From contig NC_059506.1 of assembly GCF_914767665.1 (NCBI RefSeq), positions 1,798,001-1,862,000 on the forward strand: DNA of 64,000 bases. The letters are read 5' to 3'. A model generated the notes under the pieces. It had not been told where the DNA came from and ran no database searches. It saw only the letters and a program-made list of their open reading frames with translations. This document shows positions 1-11,914 of the stretch, piece after piece. The stretch is from Harmonia axyridis. Lineage: Eukaryota > Arthropoda > Insecta > Coleoptera > Coccinellidae. The first letter of the stretch is position 1. Every line of letters starts with the position of its first letter. The position numbers and the translations under genes were made by a program.

Positions 1-99
1 TTTATATCTTTCATACATATTTGTATTTGATATGCCACGTATTAATCGTAATGAATGGCTTTATGTACCGAACTTCTTCAAAGCGCCATAATGTTTAAT

Positions 100-845
100 G
101 TTGTTTTTTTTTTATATTTCTCAATTTACTTAATTTTTCTACGTTGACCATGTTTGATTTGGATTTTGGAATATTTCCATCGGAAAAGCAAAACTATGGT
201 CTATTAGATGTTGAATGAAAATAAGTATGATTTGAAAATTGATATATCAAGAAAAGATTCATAAATTTCTAATATAAACTTGCCTGCAACTTTCGAATTC
301 TACAATTTATGTATAACAAAATTATTTCAAAAATTTGCCAAATTTCTCCTTATTTCCTAAAAAAGCTGTCGTTAGAATGCCAGCTGTAGGTTTGTTTCAG
401 CTGATATATATTTGAAAGGGGAAAAGAGCAAAGAGAGGAAAGTAATGAATTAAATATTTTTTATTTGCAATTAAACTCAAAATTTTAGTGGAAAACGTGT
501 TCATAAAAATGTTTGAAATGCCTCCACCATTCCTTATACAAGCACGTGCCCTCTTTCTCATTTCTTCAGTTGTTACTTTCCGCCTGAAATTCACTCTCAA
601 TCTTCTCTATTCTAACAGTGTTCGATCCGGACTTCTCGCTGGGCACCAAAAATAATCCAAAATTTTAATCAAATTTGATCAATGTAGAAAAAAATTGACG
701 AAAAATGGGGTAAGGTGAAAAATCTTTTGAAAATCAATAGAACACAAATATCTCGTAACTGGTCACTAAATATGGCTCAAACGACAGCAAAAGAGTCATA
801 CAAACAAGTTCTCCAAAGTTCACGTCTAATTTGGAACCACAACGT
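100..845. repeat. Diverged copy of a palindromic repeat family
   Basis: This stretch matches, with many substitutions and small indels, the complete TA-flanked palindromic element at 61554-62314. Shared landmarks in the same order are the GGAATATTT / GCAAAACTATG segment near 165-205, GCCTGCAACTTTC near 282, AAATTTGCCAAATT near 332, AAGGGGAAAAGAGCAAAGA near 415, and AATTGACGAAAAATGGGGTAAGGTG near 693. Only the outer ends are blurred, so its termini are approximate. It lies in the intron upstream of the first visible exon of transporter gene A. No coding sequence is evident; the short reading frame inside it is not conserved in the other copy. Confidence 0.75.
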
Positions 846-1060
846 ATAATATTAGGTTCAAAAATATTCTTCTTCTTTTTCATCAAATATTAATTCTTCA
901 TCAAATATATATATATATATATACCTATATAAATAATCGTCATCAAATATATATACATAATAATTCTTCATCAAATATTAATGATTGATAAAATTTTTCT
1001 AGCGATTTTTAAAGAATTGATCAATTTTATTGAATGATAACTATTCAAATTTTGTTTCAG

Positions 1061-1302
1061 CTGCATATGGTTCATCGATCTTTTTAGTTTTCCTCGCTGT
1101 TTTCCGTCTGAACCGATTTTTAGCTTTGTTATGTATCTTCTTCGAAATGATCTGTTTGAACGCTAGTTTCTCTGGTTACAATATCAACTACAATGATCTC
1201 AGTCCAAACTTCTCAGGATGTCTGTTTGGGGTTGGAGGTATAACCTCCACTATTGTGTCCTTCCTTCCTGTGATGATTGTCCAATACATGGTGACCGACC
1301 AG
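1061..1302 (+). CDS. Gene A exon: late transmembrane helices
   Basis: The acceptor is TTTGTTTCAG at 1051-1060 and the donor CAG|GTAAGTGA at 1303. The exon is 242 nt: the first two bases complete a phase-1 codon, then 80 codons follow and it ends in phase 0. It is homologous to the gene B exon 36852-37096 (245 nt, same phases). It encodes two or more hydrophobic helices flanking the SLC17 NDLSPNFSG loop and ends MVTDQ, where gene B ends VTDP. Confidence 0.88.
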
Positions 1303-4300
1303 GTAAGTGACGTTTTATTCAATGAAGAATTTTTGAAAGATGGAAGAATTATTTGGAGATACAGACGACGATATTCATTCGAACACATTTGGCCCATAGA
1401 TAAGTGTCAGCTAATAATACTAATAGCTTTATTTACCCAACAGGAAAGTTCCCAGTCACAGGGTAACAAATCACATCAACTCATTTTCTTTGAGTTGTGA
1501 ATTCCCTGAAAAACTAAACGAAATGGCAAGTACTCCAAAAATTATAGATATAAAGAAGGAAAAAAAACATAAAATAAACAACTACAATAGACTAATGTTA
1601 ACTTTGTTAGCACAATCACAAAGCCGATACATTGGTGCCCGCTGGAGTCCGAGGCGTGGGTATACTAAATATAGGAGAACCTCTGGCTCTGGATTATGTC
1701 CTTGATCAGCTGCTGGGGTACAATCACCACATAACTACCGTCCAATCATTCTTCTCTCGTGTAAAAAAGGGAAGATTACGGAAGCGGTTGAAAAAATTAA
1801 AGACAATAAAGCAAGATAAGAAAATCGTACAGTTAAAACAGTTTGATTTTCAAAGCCAACATTTCACTGTGAAACAAGTGCTTCGAGTAGTGGAACAAAT
1901 CACGAATGGATTTAACCGCAAATAAGTCACAGGGGTTGTGTTCTTGGATGTGGCCAAAGCTTTTGATGAGTTATGGCACGAAGGACTTCTATACAAACTG
2001 CTTGTAGCTGGTTTCCCTCTCTCCATTGTCTAACTTGTAGCTTCTCACCTGCATTCTAGCAAGTTTAGAGCCAAAGTTGACGGAGTACTGTCTTCAGAGA
2101 GGTCTCTTGCAGCTGGAATTCCACAAGAATCTCTGCTGTCTCCGTTATTGTTTACAATATATGTAGCCGACATCGACATGCTGAAAGGGAGAAAACCTCC
2201 ATGGAACTGTACGCTGACGATTCCGTCCCAAAATGGCAACGAAGTATCTATAATAAGCCATCTACAGATTTCAATATTGGTTTGCTCGATGGAGAATTGA
2301 GGAGGGCAAAGCCGTTTTTTTCAGCCTATTGAAAAAAGATCCCTAAGGACACGTCATAATGTTCGATAGGAGGATCGAATGGAAAAACGATTTGAGTGGT
2401 ACTTAACAAGAAGCTCACTTGGAGACAACATGTCGCATCAGCTGTATCGAAGGAAAGACAGCAGCGACATCGTTTCAACTGCTACTATGCAAAAGCAACG
2501 AAATGTCTCTTTCTATAAGCTTCTTTTCTGTAAGTCTACTATTCAGCCGGTCATGACTTACGCATGCTCGGCCTGGGGATACGCCGCAAAGATCCATCTG
2601 CAGACACTTCAAGTCGTGCAGAATACGATCCTGAGGCGAGCCGTAAATGCATCATGGTTTGTCAGCAACGTTAGGATACATGAAGACCTTAAAATACCAT
2701 TCCTAGACGACCATCCAAAAGATCTGAGCGTGAAGACCTTCAGTAAAATGAAAAATCACGCAAACCCTCTCATAAGGAAGGCTTACACTATGATGATAAA
2801 GTCCCTAGAAAGCATGAAGTGTGTGTTAAAGCCAAACATCGACTGGCATAGAGATTACACACAATGATTACACAAACCTTCTGAGTGCCATATTGCCACC
2901 TGCTAGAGCAGATCAAAATAGCTCACCAAAGGTGAATCATATTGATATAGAGCAGTAAAAGGCTAATAGTCTATCTGCATAAGTGTCAGAAGCATTTCAT
3001 TTTTATTGTGCTTTTTTATTATGTTTTTCTAAAGAAAACAAACTGTTTAAATCTATGGGAGATGATTACCCAATTATTAGGGGCCTGTAGCGACCCTTGT
3101 ACATCTGAGGATTCGAAAAATCATCACTTGGAGAATCGGTCCTGGTTGAAGCAACCCTCCCGATTTCAGAGCGAGTTTAGTGTTGAAGACATAAATATTG
3201 AAGGAATTTCTAAGGACAAATGCGATTTTTTGTCTAAATTGGCCATAGACAATGATGCGGAGGTGATCCTTCTACAAGAAACCCACACGGCAACAGCAAA
3301 ACAACTCCGTGAAAGAGGATTTATAACAGGTTATGTATTGATAGATTACCTTTTGAGTCCTGTTTATGGTCTAGCTTGTTATGTTAAAAAATCATTAATT
3401 ACTAATGTTGAATTGGTTCGGAAAGGTGAAGTTGACGGTGTGTTTTTTATAGCCTTCAAATTTTGTAATATTTTTGTCATCAATATTTACAAACCCCCTA
3501 ATACTCTTTGGCCTAGAAATTTCGATGTCATTTTCCCTCATCCTTCAATTTATTGTGGTGATTTCAATTGTCACCATTTGATGTGGGGCTATGCAGTTAA
3601 TGACATGAATGGTATAGCATTAACTGAATGGATTGAAGATAATAATTTCAATCTGATTTTTGACGCAAAAGATAAACCAACTTTCCATTCTTCTAGATGG
3701 AATAGAGGATATAATCCAGATTTGTGTATAGTTTCTGCAGATACTGATTCTAAACCTCTTCCTGTTAGACGTAAGGTTCTCAATGATTTCCCACATAGCC
3801 AACACAGACCAATTTTAATTCGTATAGGAAATATTCTTCACCTTAATGTTTCTTTACCTAAGGCTAGATGGAATTTCAAGGAAGCTCGTTGGGATTGTTT
3901 CAAAAATAAAATAGATAGTGATATTAGATGGTTTCGTCCATGTTCTCAGAATTATTTTAGGTTTGTGGGTGTAGTGAAAGCTGCTCCGAAAAAATTCGTC
4001 CCAAGGGGATATCGTCAGAATTATATTCCTGGTTGGTCTCCTGAGACGCAAATGTTGTATGAGGACTATAAAAAATCACCGACTTCCCAAAAAGCGGAAG
4101 ATTTATTGAAATCTTTGAATACAGGTCGTAAGGAAAAATGGAATTCTGTTTTATCTAACATGAACTTCACTCATTCTAGTAGAAGTTCCTGGGATGTTCT
4201 ACGGAAATTAGGTGAAGCTGCTCCTATTGTTGAATCAACTTCTAAAATTAATCCAGAACTAATTGCTCGTCGGCTCGTGGGCGTTTCTAATTCCGTAAAA

Positions 4301-6461
4301 ATTTCCAGATCTGAGGTAAAAGAGATGAGGAAAAATTTACATAGGTTGAGATCATCGTCATCTGTTGTAGATGTTATTTCTCGTCCATTCAGTTTGGAAG
4401 AGTTGACATCTGCAATTAAATGTACAAAAACTAGAAAAGCTGCCGGTTTCGATGGAATCTATCCTGAATTCATGAAACATTTGGGGATGAAGGCCTTATC
4501 TTGGCTTTTGTCGTTCTATAATGATATATTGAGTTCAGGTAACTTTCCAAATGAATTTCGTAAAGCAAAAGTAATTGCTATTTTGAAGTCAGGTAAAAAT
4601 TCTTCCGATCCAAGTAATTATCGCCCGATAAGTCTTCTGAGTGTTCCTTTTAAAATCTTGGAAAGGTTGATTCTATTCAGGATTGAACCTTATGTTGAGG
4701 ATGCTCTGCAAAATTGTCAAGGAGGTTTTAGGAAAAATAGAAATTGCTCCGATCAAGTACTTAGTTTAACTACCTTCATTGAATCAGGTTTCAATGATAA
4801 GTTGAAAACAGGAGCTGTCTTCTTAGATTTGTCCGCAGCTTACGACACTGTGTGGAAGGATGGTCTAATTAAAAAACTACATGATCATTTGAACTGTGGA
4901 AAAATGATTCGTTTAATCGAAAACATGTTGTCTGATAGGAGACTTCGTGTTTTTGTTGATGATAAAAGTAGTAGTTTTAAAACTTTGAATAATGGTCTTC
5001 CGCAGGGATCGGTTTTGTCTCCCATACTTTTTAATTTATATTTGTGTGATATCCCAGTTACTTCATCTGGAAAATTCATTTATGCCGATGATATTGCTCT
5101 TTTGTTTCGTCATTCTGATTTTGGAATTATTGAAAATACTTTCAATGAAGATCTTAAAATTATGGAAAATTATTTTCTTGAGTGGCGCTTATGCCCTAAT
5201 CCAAATAAAACAGAAGTCTCCTGTTTCCATTTGAATAATCAACAAAAACACAGAAAATTGAGAGTAACTTTCAATAATTCCGTCTTGAATCATAATTTTG
5301 CCCCCAAATATCTTGGAGTTAAACTTGATTCTTCTTTGAATTTCAAGGTTCACTTAGAAAATTTGCGTTTGAAATTAAAGTCGAGGAATAATATCCTCCA
5401 AAAATTAGCAGGATCTTCATGGGGTGCTGATGCCAACACTCTTCGTACAGCAGCTTTGGCCTTGGTTTTTTCTGCTGCTGAATACTGTTGTTCTGTTTGG
5501 TTTAATAGTGCTCATGTTCATAAAATTGATGCACAGCTTAACGTTTCTATGAGAATTATTAGTGGGACTATTAGATCTACTCCTTTAGATTGGTTACCGG
5601 TGCTATCACATATAGTTCCACCTCATATTCGTAGACAGGTTGTAGTCAAGAAATCTTGGGATAAATTTCATTTCTATCCGAACTCATTTCCTATTTTATC
5701 CTATTTCCCAGATTCTAGAACTGCTAGATTGAAATCACGCAATCCTTTATGGACTAACACCTTCCTTGAATTCAATGAAAGCGACAAGGAAATTTGGCGT
5801 TCGGGATGGACTTCTTCTAACGTTTTCAACAAAAGTCTTATTGTTGATCCTTCAGAAAAAGTTCTAGGTTTCAATCTTCTTAGGAAAATTTGGTGTATTT
5901 TGAATAGACTTAGAACTGGTCATGGTCGTTGTAATAGTACCCTCTTCAAATGACGTTCTATTGATAGCCCACTATGTGAGTGTGGTGTAGAAGAGACCAT
6001 TGACCACTTGGTGAATGATTGTCCGATTTATAAATTTCATGATGGTTTCCAAGCTATCCATTCAGTTTCAGATTCTTTTTTAGAATGGGTAGTTAACTTC
6101 AAATCGATATAATGAAAACTAATATTTAGTACTCCTTTCTGCTTCTTTTCTTTTTGTTTTAGGATCCAATTGGAAATTATAGAGTCGTCAACCGAAAAGA
6201 GAGGATAAAGGAAATTTTGTTTTGGTTGAAGAGGAAGTCCTTCAATATAAATTATGTCAGCTTATTCTGTAAACGTTTACACAAACCAGTCACTACACCG
6301 ATACGGGGAGACAGAGTTTTTGCTGAGGTTTTTATCTGTTCTCTTGTATCATACGTTGAAATGTATGATGCCCCGTTACATTTCCTCTGCTAATACTGAG
6401 ATTCATCGACACATATGCTTGATTGTTTGAAATTAATATTTTGTATTGCTCTTTCTCAAAA

Positions 6462-6554
<93 letters not shown>

Positions 6555-7689
6555 ATCTGCAGAAGAAAAAGATGTTCAAAGTACTAAGTTAGGGTACAAT
6601 CCGATCTAAGAAGCCTAGAAATAATTTTGAAATAGTCCACCTCTTGCTTTTGCTAGAACTCAACAGAGTTCTGTAAGGTAGCGCTCTTCAGAATTGTTCA
6701 AACTTCCTCCTATCGGGATTGCAAAATGGAATAATGATTTGAGAAACTGCAAACTTTCACAAGATATTATATTGCAGTTCATATCGAATTCAGAATGAAA
6801 TTATTTGAATATAATGATAGACAGCTATACATATATTCAGAGAATAGAAGGTTGTTATGAGCATAGAATATAAAATATTGTTATTCTACACTCAGAGGGT
6901 TAATTTGGAAGAAAGGAAAGACAGGAAAACCCATTGAACTATCGACCCATCAGCCGATTATCGGCAATTAGTAAAGTGCTAGAGAAGCTAATGAACAGGT
7001 TATGAGGGTTTCTAGGCATCTTAATCCGATCTTGGTATAATCAGAAACCACATGTGTCATCAATGTCATTGTAGGTTAGGTTAGATCTATTATGCTTTAT
7101 TTGTTGTAACATGTTCCCTCAACAGCTGATTGGTGTTACCAAATTTATCAAAAAATTTACTTTTTTGTTTGATTCTTTCAAGCTCATGTAATGGGTGTAT
7201 CATGTTTGGTGGTGACTACTTAAATTGTAAGATAGGTACATATATGTATTTTGGAACGTTTTAGCCAATATATAGCTCAATTCTCCATTAATTTGTAGTT
7301 TTACCTGATCAATAGATTTATAGGAGGTATTAGTATTCTATTTCGTCCTATCAAGAAGTGTGGTCATTGAATACTTGGAATATTTCTTTGTTTTCATTTT
7401 ATTAATTCTCAACTTAACCAAATCTATTATTTGTTTTGCTATTTCAATATTTCTCTTGTATTCAGTCGAGCAGTACACAATGGGGTTATGCGTTCCTCAT
7501 ATCAGCAATAGTAGCTTCTGTTGGCACCATTTTCTTCATGCTGAAAGGATCTGGAGAGGTTCAAGATTATGATGACATAGATGACAAAGAAGGTAAATAA
7601 TTTTTTTAAATTTTCCTCTACTGCCTTATTTCTTTATTTATATTTCAGATGAGGAATCGCAACTTCTGGAGAAAAAACACCTGAAATAA
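1061..7689 (+). CDS. SLC17-type (sialin / phosphate cotransporter-like) transporter gene A, 3' part
   Basis: These are the last three coding exons of a major-facilitator transporter of the SLC17 family: 1061-1302, 7466-7592 and 7649-7689. The upstream exons lie left of the window. Spliced, they give about 136 codons covering the final transmembrane helices and the cytoplasmic tail. The family loop read as NDLSPNFSGCLFG corresponds to the SLC17 motif around N-x-x-D-[IL]-[SA]-P-x-[FY]-[AS]-G. Donors are GTAAGT and GTAAAT; acceptors end TTTCAG, TTCAG and TTTCAG. Exon order and phases (1 in/0 out, 0/1, 1/stop) are those of paralogous gene B at 31047-42458. The tail ends in an acidic stretch followed by EESQLL, which fits an acidic dileucine sorting signal. 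The 6.2 kb intron 1303-7465 is filled with retroelement sequence. The substrate cannot be told from sequence; insect members are variously anion, phosphate or vesicular amino-acid transporters. Confidence 0.88.
1690..2870 (+). pseudogene. Decayed jockey-clade LINE reverse transcriptase
   Basis: Three collinear pieces of a jockey-like RT are readable in different frames. 1632-1925 carries the SQHFTVKQVLRVVEQITNGF segment. After an in-frame stop, 1926-2170 carries the RT block VFLDVAKAFD and then a PQ-E-S-LLSPLLF block where the family has PQGS. The Y-A-D-D box survives at 2209-2220 but in a shifted frame. 2379-2867 carries the C-terminal part with VMTYACSAWGYAAK and a run ending near LIRKAYTMM. 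Stops and frameshifts rule out function. It sits in the gene A intron in the same orientation as the gene. Confidence 0.8.
3008..6112 (+). pseudogene. Jockey/CR1-superfamily LINE, endonuclease-RT polyprotein with one stop codon
   Basis: A 981-codon frame (3008-5953) is followed without frameshift by 53 more codons ending TAA at 6110-6112. The only break is TGA at 5951-5953, where the context suggests an original Trp. The N-terminal third is an APE-type endonuclease: an NIEG motif, QETH, GDFNCHH near residues 185-190 and a C-terminal SQHRP. The RT follows, with SNYRPISLLSV, FLDLSAAYD, GLPQGSVLSPILFN and an intact YADD box (about codon 694). The portion beyond the stop has a C-x-C-x7-H-x4-C cluster, the zinc-knuckle-like tail common in these elements. 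No ORF1 is visible upstream, so the copy is probably 5'-truncated and the start codon is uncertain. It is sense-oriented in the gene A intron. Confidence 0.85.
6464..6550. repeat. (AT)n microsatellite
   Basis: About 87 bp of pure AT dinucleotide repeat. A 64-codon reading frame through it is an artefact of the repeat. Confidence 0.97.
6937..7005 (+). pseudogene. Scrap of LINE reverse transcriptase
   Basis: The frame beginning at 6937 reads NYRPISRLSAISKVLEKLM and then meets TGA at 7003-7005. This is the conserved RT block 2 (N-Y-R-P-I-S-x-L-x-x-x-S-K-V-L-E) of jockey/CR1-like LINEs. Nothing else of that element is recognisable beside it, and it is distinct from the longer LINE upstream, whose own block 2 is at about 4610-4670. 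Confidence 0.7.
7466..7592 (+). CDS. Gene A exon: last transmembrane helix and acidic tail
   Basis: The acceptor TATTCAG ends at 7465 and the donor AAG|GTAAATA starts at 7593. It is 127 nt, phase 0 in and phase 1 out, matching gene B exon 42199-42328 (130 nt, same phases). It encodes a Q-W-x-x-A-F-x-I-S-A helix typical of the last SLC17 transmembrane segment, then a tail rich in Asp (VQDYDDIDDKE). Confidence 0.87.
7649..7689 (+). CDS. Gene A terminal coding exon
   Basis: The acceptor TATATTTCAG ends at 7648. Two bases complete the split Asp codon, followed by EESQLLEKKHLK and the stop TAA at 7687-7689. The intron between this exon and the previous one is only 56 bp. The EESQLL string fits [DE]xxxL[LI], the acidic dileucine pattern known from endolysosomal membrane proteins; a trafficking role is an inference. 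Confidence 0.85.
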
Positions 7690-7787
7690 TCCAGTCATAT
7701 GTTCTTAAATTGAATTAGTTTTATGATCTCCATTCATATATGTTCCTCCTTGAAAATATATAAATCGTTTGGTAAAAGCTATATAAG

Positions 7788-7892
7788 AATAAAAAATATT
7801 AAAAACCATTCTATAGGCTTAAATGCATTGAGATATGTTGTTATAATTGTTTATATTTATTGAAAAATTGTTGAAAATTTTAATGGAATAAA
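7788..7892 (+). terminator. Candidate polyadenylation signals of gene A
   Basis: Two AATAAA hexamers lie downstream of the gene A stop codon, at 7788-7793 and 7887-7892, about 100 and 200 bp past 7689. Either would give an ordinary short insect 3' UTR. Confidence 0.55.
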
Positions 7893-8258
7893 CGCAGACG
7901 AAAATTTTTAACCTAATCCTGAGTCATTTTTTCACCAGAAAAAGTTGATTTTTTGTTTGTTTTGATTTAATCATGCTGCAAAATACACTTCCATCCAACG
8001 ATCCATAACGGTCTCTGACCTCAGATCAATCATATGAGATTCGGTACAAATGTATTTAGCAATACTGAATTGATTTCCCTAGTTTGGGAATTTCATTCAT
8101 GAATTGCTAAAACTGAAAAATATCTCCAAAATGAAGCATTGTTTACGGTAATAGTTTCAGAATAAAGATATTTAAAATAATATTCTGAGAATGTAGGTAC
8201 CAGGTTTATCACCATAATTTGACCCCCCCCTTAAATTTTGTTACTGAAAGAAATATAG

Positions 8259-8451
8259 TATATCCAGTCACTTGGAGGAAGCTGGCTATTTCGATTATAC
8301 AAGGGTTGTCCAAGTTTCTAGAAATTCTTTTGGGGCCAGTGAATTTATCGCCTAACAATACTTTCAAATAAACCCCGGATCGCGGTATCCACTTCCAAGA
8401 CACATCTATGGCTAATCGTTTTATGGACTAGTTCAAGAGACTTTGGATATA
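8259..8451 (-). repeat. Short MITE with TATATCCA ends, copy 1
   Basis: It starts TATATCCAGTCACTTGG and ends CTTTGGATATA, forming an inverted terminal repeat of about 18 bp. The interior matches, in opposite orientation, the copy at 37366-37560; for example GGGTTTATTTGAAAGTATTG there is read here as its complement near 8354. There is no coding capacity, as expected for a non-autonomous DNA transposon. Confidence 0.7.
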
Positions 8452-8837
8452 CTGTACAACAAAATGCTTTATACAAAAGTTTCACGAAATCGACTAGTGT
8501 TTTTTTAAAACGATTTAAAAAAAATGAAATATACACAGGGTGGGCAACATATTGATTGCAACTTCATTTTTTCAAATGAAACACCCTGTATATTGTTCTA
8601 TATTTGACTAGCTCTTTTTCCCCTGATTTCGAATATATAACATTTGTTTGGCCTATCTTTCTTATTCTGAGTACCACAGAGTTTCAAATTTTAAGAACTA
8701 CCTGGCAAACTAGGTAATCAGTTTTCAAGTGGCAAGCTGCGATTATTCAAAATGCCCTTTTTTGAATTATCATGTTGTTCACGCGGTATAATATCCTGTG
8801 TTAGTGCAAAGTGAAGAAGCTGCTCACTCACAATTCT

Positions 8838-9128
8838 CTCCAGGACCTTGGACACCGAAGAGGTAAGGCTTATGGATCAATAATTTTATTGGACCTTGGG
8901 AGCCTTTTTTTCATTTACAATAATATCACCATGCACAGGTACCCACAGTAGAGTTACTTTATTGGCTCTGGCTAGTTAATTTATGGTATTACAGCACTGC
9001 AATGTCAATAGTCACATGTCAATAAACCTGGCTAAAGGATTCCATGGACCTCAGCATGGCCTGGTTGTCCGTAGTGCCCGTTTCTTTTGAGACACTCTTG
9101 GGCGCAAGTATAGGCAGCTAGTGTTCCC
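8838..9128 (-). pseudogene. Rearranged fossil fragments of an I-like LINE (RT and RNase H)
   Basis: 8838-8912 resembles the RT part of the I-like LINE at about 21410-21485 (shared GAGGTAAGGCTTATGG-type segment and the GGGAGCCTTTT stretch). 8935-9128 resembles its RNase H part at about 19890-20090 (GGTACCCACAGTAGAGT, GGCCTGGTTGTCCGTAGTG, GAGACACTCTTGGGCGCA). Both read on the minus strand. Their order along the + strand is swapped relative to the intact element, so this is a deleted and rearranged remnant rather than a simple truncation. No open frame remains. Confidence 0.65.
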
Positions 9129-10172
9129 AGAGTTTGTATTATAATTTCAAAACTAATTGCAATAAGAACAAATGACTACACCAATAGAATCAACTGAAAA
9201 AAGTGACTGAATGTTTTTGTTTCATGTTCATAGCTCCAGTAATAAAGAAGTTATGAGAACTTTTCATTCGCATTTTCCAAATTTCTCATATAGCTCGAAA
9301 ACAGTTGAACTTATAAGGAGGGAGTTTGACCATATTAATTCTCTCAAAAATTGAGCCTGAAGTTTTAGCATTAATTTTTCCAAGCTCAAAGACATTCTGA
9401 GATCCTCCCACTAGGCAACAAATTTAGGACGCCTGATACAAAGGAATTGGAATGATTAACAACCTGTTTCCAATAAGGTTAGAATTGAACTGAAAATCAC
9501 CTAAAAACTACAACGAATTATAAAATGGATTAATTTATTGAGGAACCGATTTAGGCTCCTAAAACTCTTAAAATCAAACAATAAAAGAAGAAAAAAATTA
9601 AAATCTAATTTATTGATGCTTAGTATATCGTAAATATATAAAGAAATTAATTTTGAAGAAGTTAAGGTGCGTCAAAGGTGTATAAATGAAATATGAAAAC
9701 ATTAAGATATAAAATGAATACAATCCCCGAAAAATATATAATCTATGGATAAGTCGTAAAAAATTGATAAGAGAAATATTGAAGGACTTTTGCATTAATG
9801 CTCATTTTATAGAGCCATCATATTTGTCAGTTTTAAATCGACAAACAAATTAATTTTGTGCCATTAGCACAGTATTTGCTAGAATTCCATCTTATGACTT
9901 TTTCTTTCGTTTGAAGTCTACGAAATAAAAAAATACGCGTACGAGTAATGTTCGAACAACTCTATGAACGCACATTAAGGTTACATTCGAAATTCTATGA
10001 GCGTGCAATTTCGTTGTACTTATTACCGCCACGATTATATTTTTTACTGTCAAAATGTAAGATATTAAATGCATAAAACTTCATTAGAGCTGAAAAAAAT
10101 AGATTCTAGTAATAATTCATCTTTCGAGTTCTAATCAATTCTATAGAATTCCATATATGAAATCTATGTATG

Positions 10173-10199
10173 ACCATAGTATAATAATTATACTATGGT
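10173..10199. repeat. Perfect AT-rich hairpin
   Basis: A 27-bp perfect inverted repeat: arms of 12 bases (ACCATAGTATAA and its complement) plus the closing pair around a single central A. It could extrude as a cruciform or be a MITE remnant. No function is evident. Confidence 0.8.
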
Positions 10200-10559
10200 A
10201 TGACTAATGAACGGAATCAAAGGAATTTAGGAATATTTTCTGTTAGGTAATTTTTAAAAAACAACTTGTCATCATGTTTTCAATCTTCCATATGGACTCT
10301 GTTTTCACTCAATTACAGTCAGATAATTATTTTTTGGATTAATGATACCGTTCATATACTTAAAGAGGTATGATAAAATAAAGAGCAGATTTTATCATAT
10401 GCTGTCAAGATCATTACAAGTGGACAATGATCCTAGATGGTTATCGATATCATGAAAAAATCATATTTTTCAAATTAGTCGAGATTGATTTTTCGAATTA
10501 GAGACCCCAGTAGATTTCGTATTGATAATTTTTGGATTTCAATGAAAGTTTTAAAAAAC

Positions 10560-10716
10560 TTTCTTTGTGTAACCGAAAATTGTAGAGATCTGAAAAATTT
10601 TTCTGGGAGAAAGATCATTGTCTCAAATCCCAACATGCAAATTTTCAGCAGAAAATTATGATTGGTTTTCCAAAAACGTCTTATAGACCATCGTGGTGAA
10701 TCACCCTGTATAATAA
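10560..10716 (+). repeat. Partial third copy of the 0.5 kb repeat unit
   Basis: GAGATCTGAAAA, GGGAGAAAGATCATT, ATGCAAATTTTCAGC and the end GGTGAATCACCCTGTATA appear in the same order as at 50391-50515. Only the last third of the unit is recognisable. Confidence 0.65.
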
Positions 10717-11441
10717 TTACGAAATTGTCATCAAGGAATTCACGAAACCAAAAAAAATTTAAACAAATAATTGTACAGATCAATTAATCATTCAAGACTT
10801 CAGGTATTTTCAGAATTCCATATAATTAGGAAGACTATTGTCTAACTCATAAAATTGTTTATTATTTTCTAGTTACATATAAAAGGTTGATAAGTCATTG
10901 GTTGGTTTGTCTGCAGTAAATAGATGCAAACCATTGAAAGACATATGCAATAAAATAATTTCAATGTTATTCGATACAAATAGAGAAACTTTTCAAAAAT
11001 TTCAAGAAAATAAATACAAAAGGTAATTCGAAATGATGAGAGTTAAACTACTTATAATGGCGATAAAAAAATTTACGAATGACAATAGAATATTAGAATA
11101 TAACGTATTGAATTGATATTTAATGAGAATTAATATAACAGTTATTGAACAAATTAATATAACAGTGGTTTAACACAGGAATCATTCAATCAATGACAGA
11201 AAAACTATACATTACTGAATTTCGATATGTAGCCAACTGCCAACTAAGGCGTTGTGTGGCACGAAGCATGTTCAACATAAAATTTTGCTTGAAATTGTTA
11301 TTCTGAATACACATGCAAAATCTCAACATGATTTTGTCACTGAGATATTGAAGTTTTTCCGATATTATTGAATTTTCTCTGAACCTGGTGATGTGATCAA
11401 CACCAAATTTTGCCTGGAGCTTGAATAATTATCTATGATAA

Positions 11442-11486
11442 AACAAGTGCAGAAGGCATTGATATTCTTCCACGAGTTCAAAATTT
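11442..11486 (+). repeat. Fragment of dispersed repeat (see 14861-15690)
   Basis: ACAAGTGCAGAAGGCATTGA and the following CTTCCACGAGTTCAAAATT match the segment beginning at 15157 almost base for base, then diverge. Confidence 0.75.
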
Positions 11487-11914
11487 TGACTTCAATTAAT
11501 TTCTCTTGGAATATACTAATTTTTTATATCAAAATGAAACCTCTTATTAGAAATCCTTCTTGAAAAAACGTACATATTTTCACATCAAATTTTATTATTC
11601 ATTAGAGCGTCTACTAAGATACAAGATATAGTTTAGAAATACTGAAAATGTTCAACTTTTGAAAGGAATTTTAGATGCTAAGCTAATATTTCTAGTTCCC
11701 TTACCATTTCTGGGTAAATTTTCAGGGTCAACAAGCGTAAACAAAATCCGAATTGTCCATTTTGAGAAAGAATGTTGGATAGTAGCAAGGAATTCCTCTA
11801 TGAAAAAAAAATTTACAATTCTGATTATCTGCTTGAAATATTTCAGATAATAGGAACAATGCACTTGTCATGACGGAATCTTTCTGTGAGACTTTGGCAT
11901 GCAATTCGCATATA

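Larger units (their letters stand above)
9131..11914. other. AT-rich intergenic DNA
   Basis: I recognise no gene here. It holds a perfect hairpin (10173-10199), a partial copy of the repeat that is tandem at 49990-51345 (10560-10716), and a short fragment of the dispersed repeat of 14861-15690 (11442-11486). The short reading frames have no family resemblance and AT-driven composition. Confidence 0.6.

Noticed and set aside
1188..1397. 69-codon minus-strand frame opposite the gene A exon
   Set aside because: Antisense shadow of the conserved SLC17 exon.
6415..6609. 64-codon frame with a long run of Tyr-Ile
   Set aside because: It is the (AT)n microsatellite read in frame.
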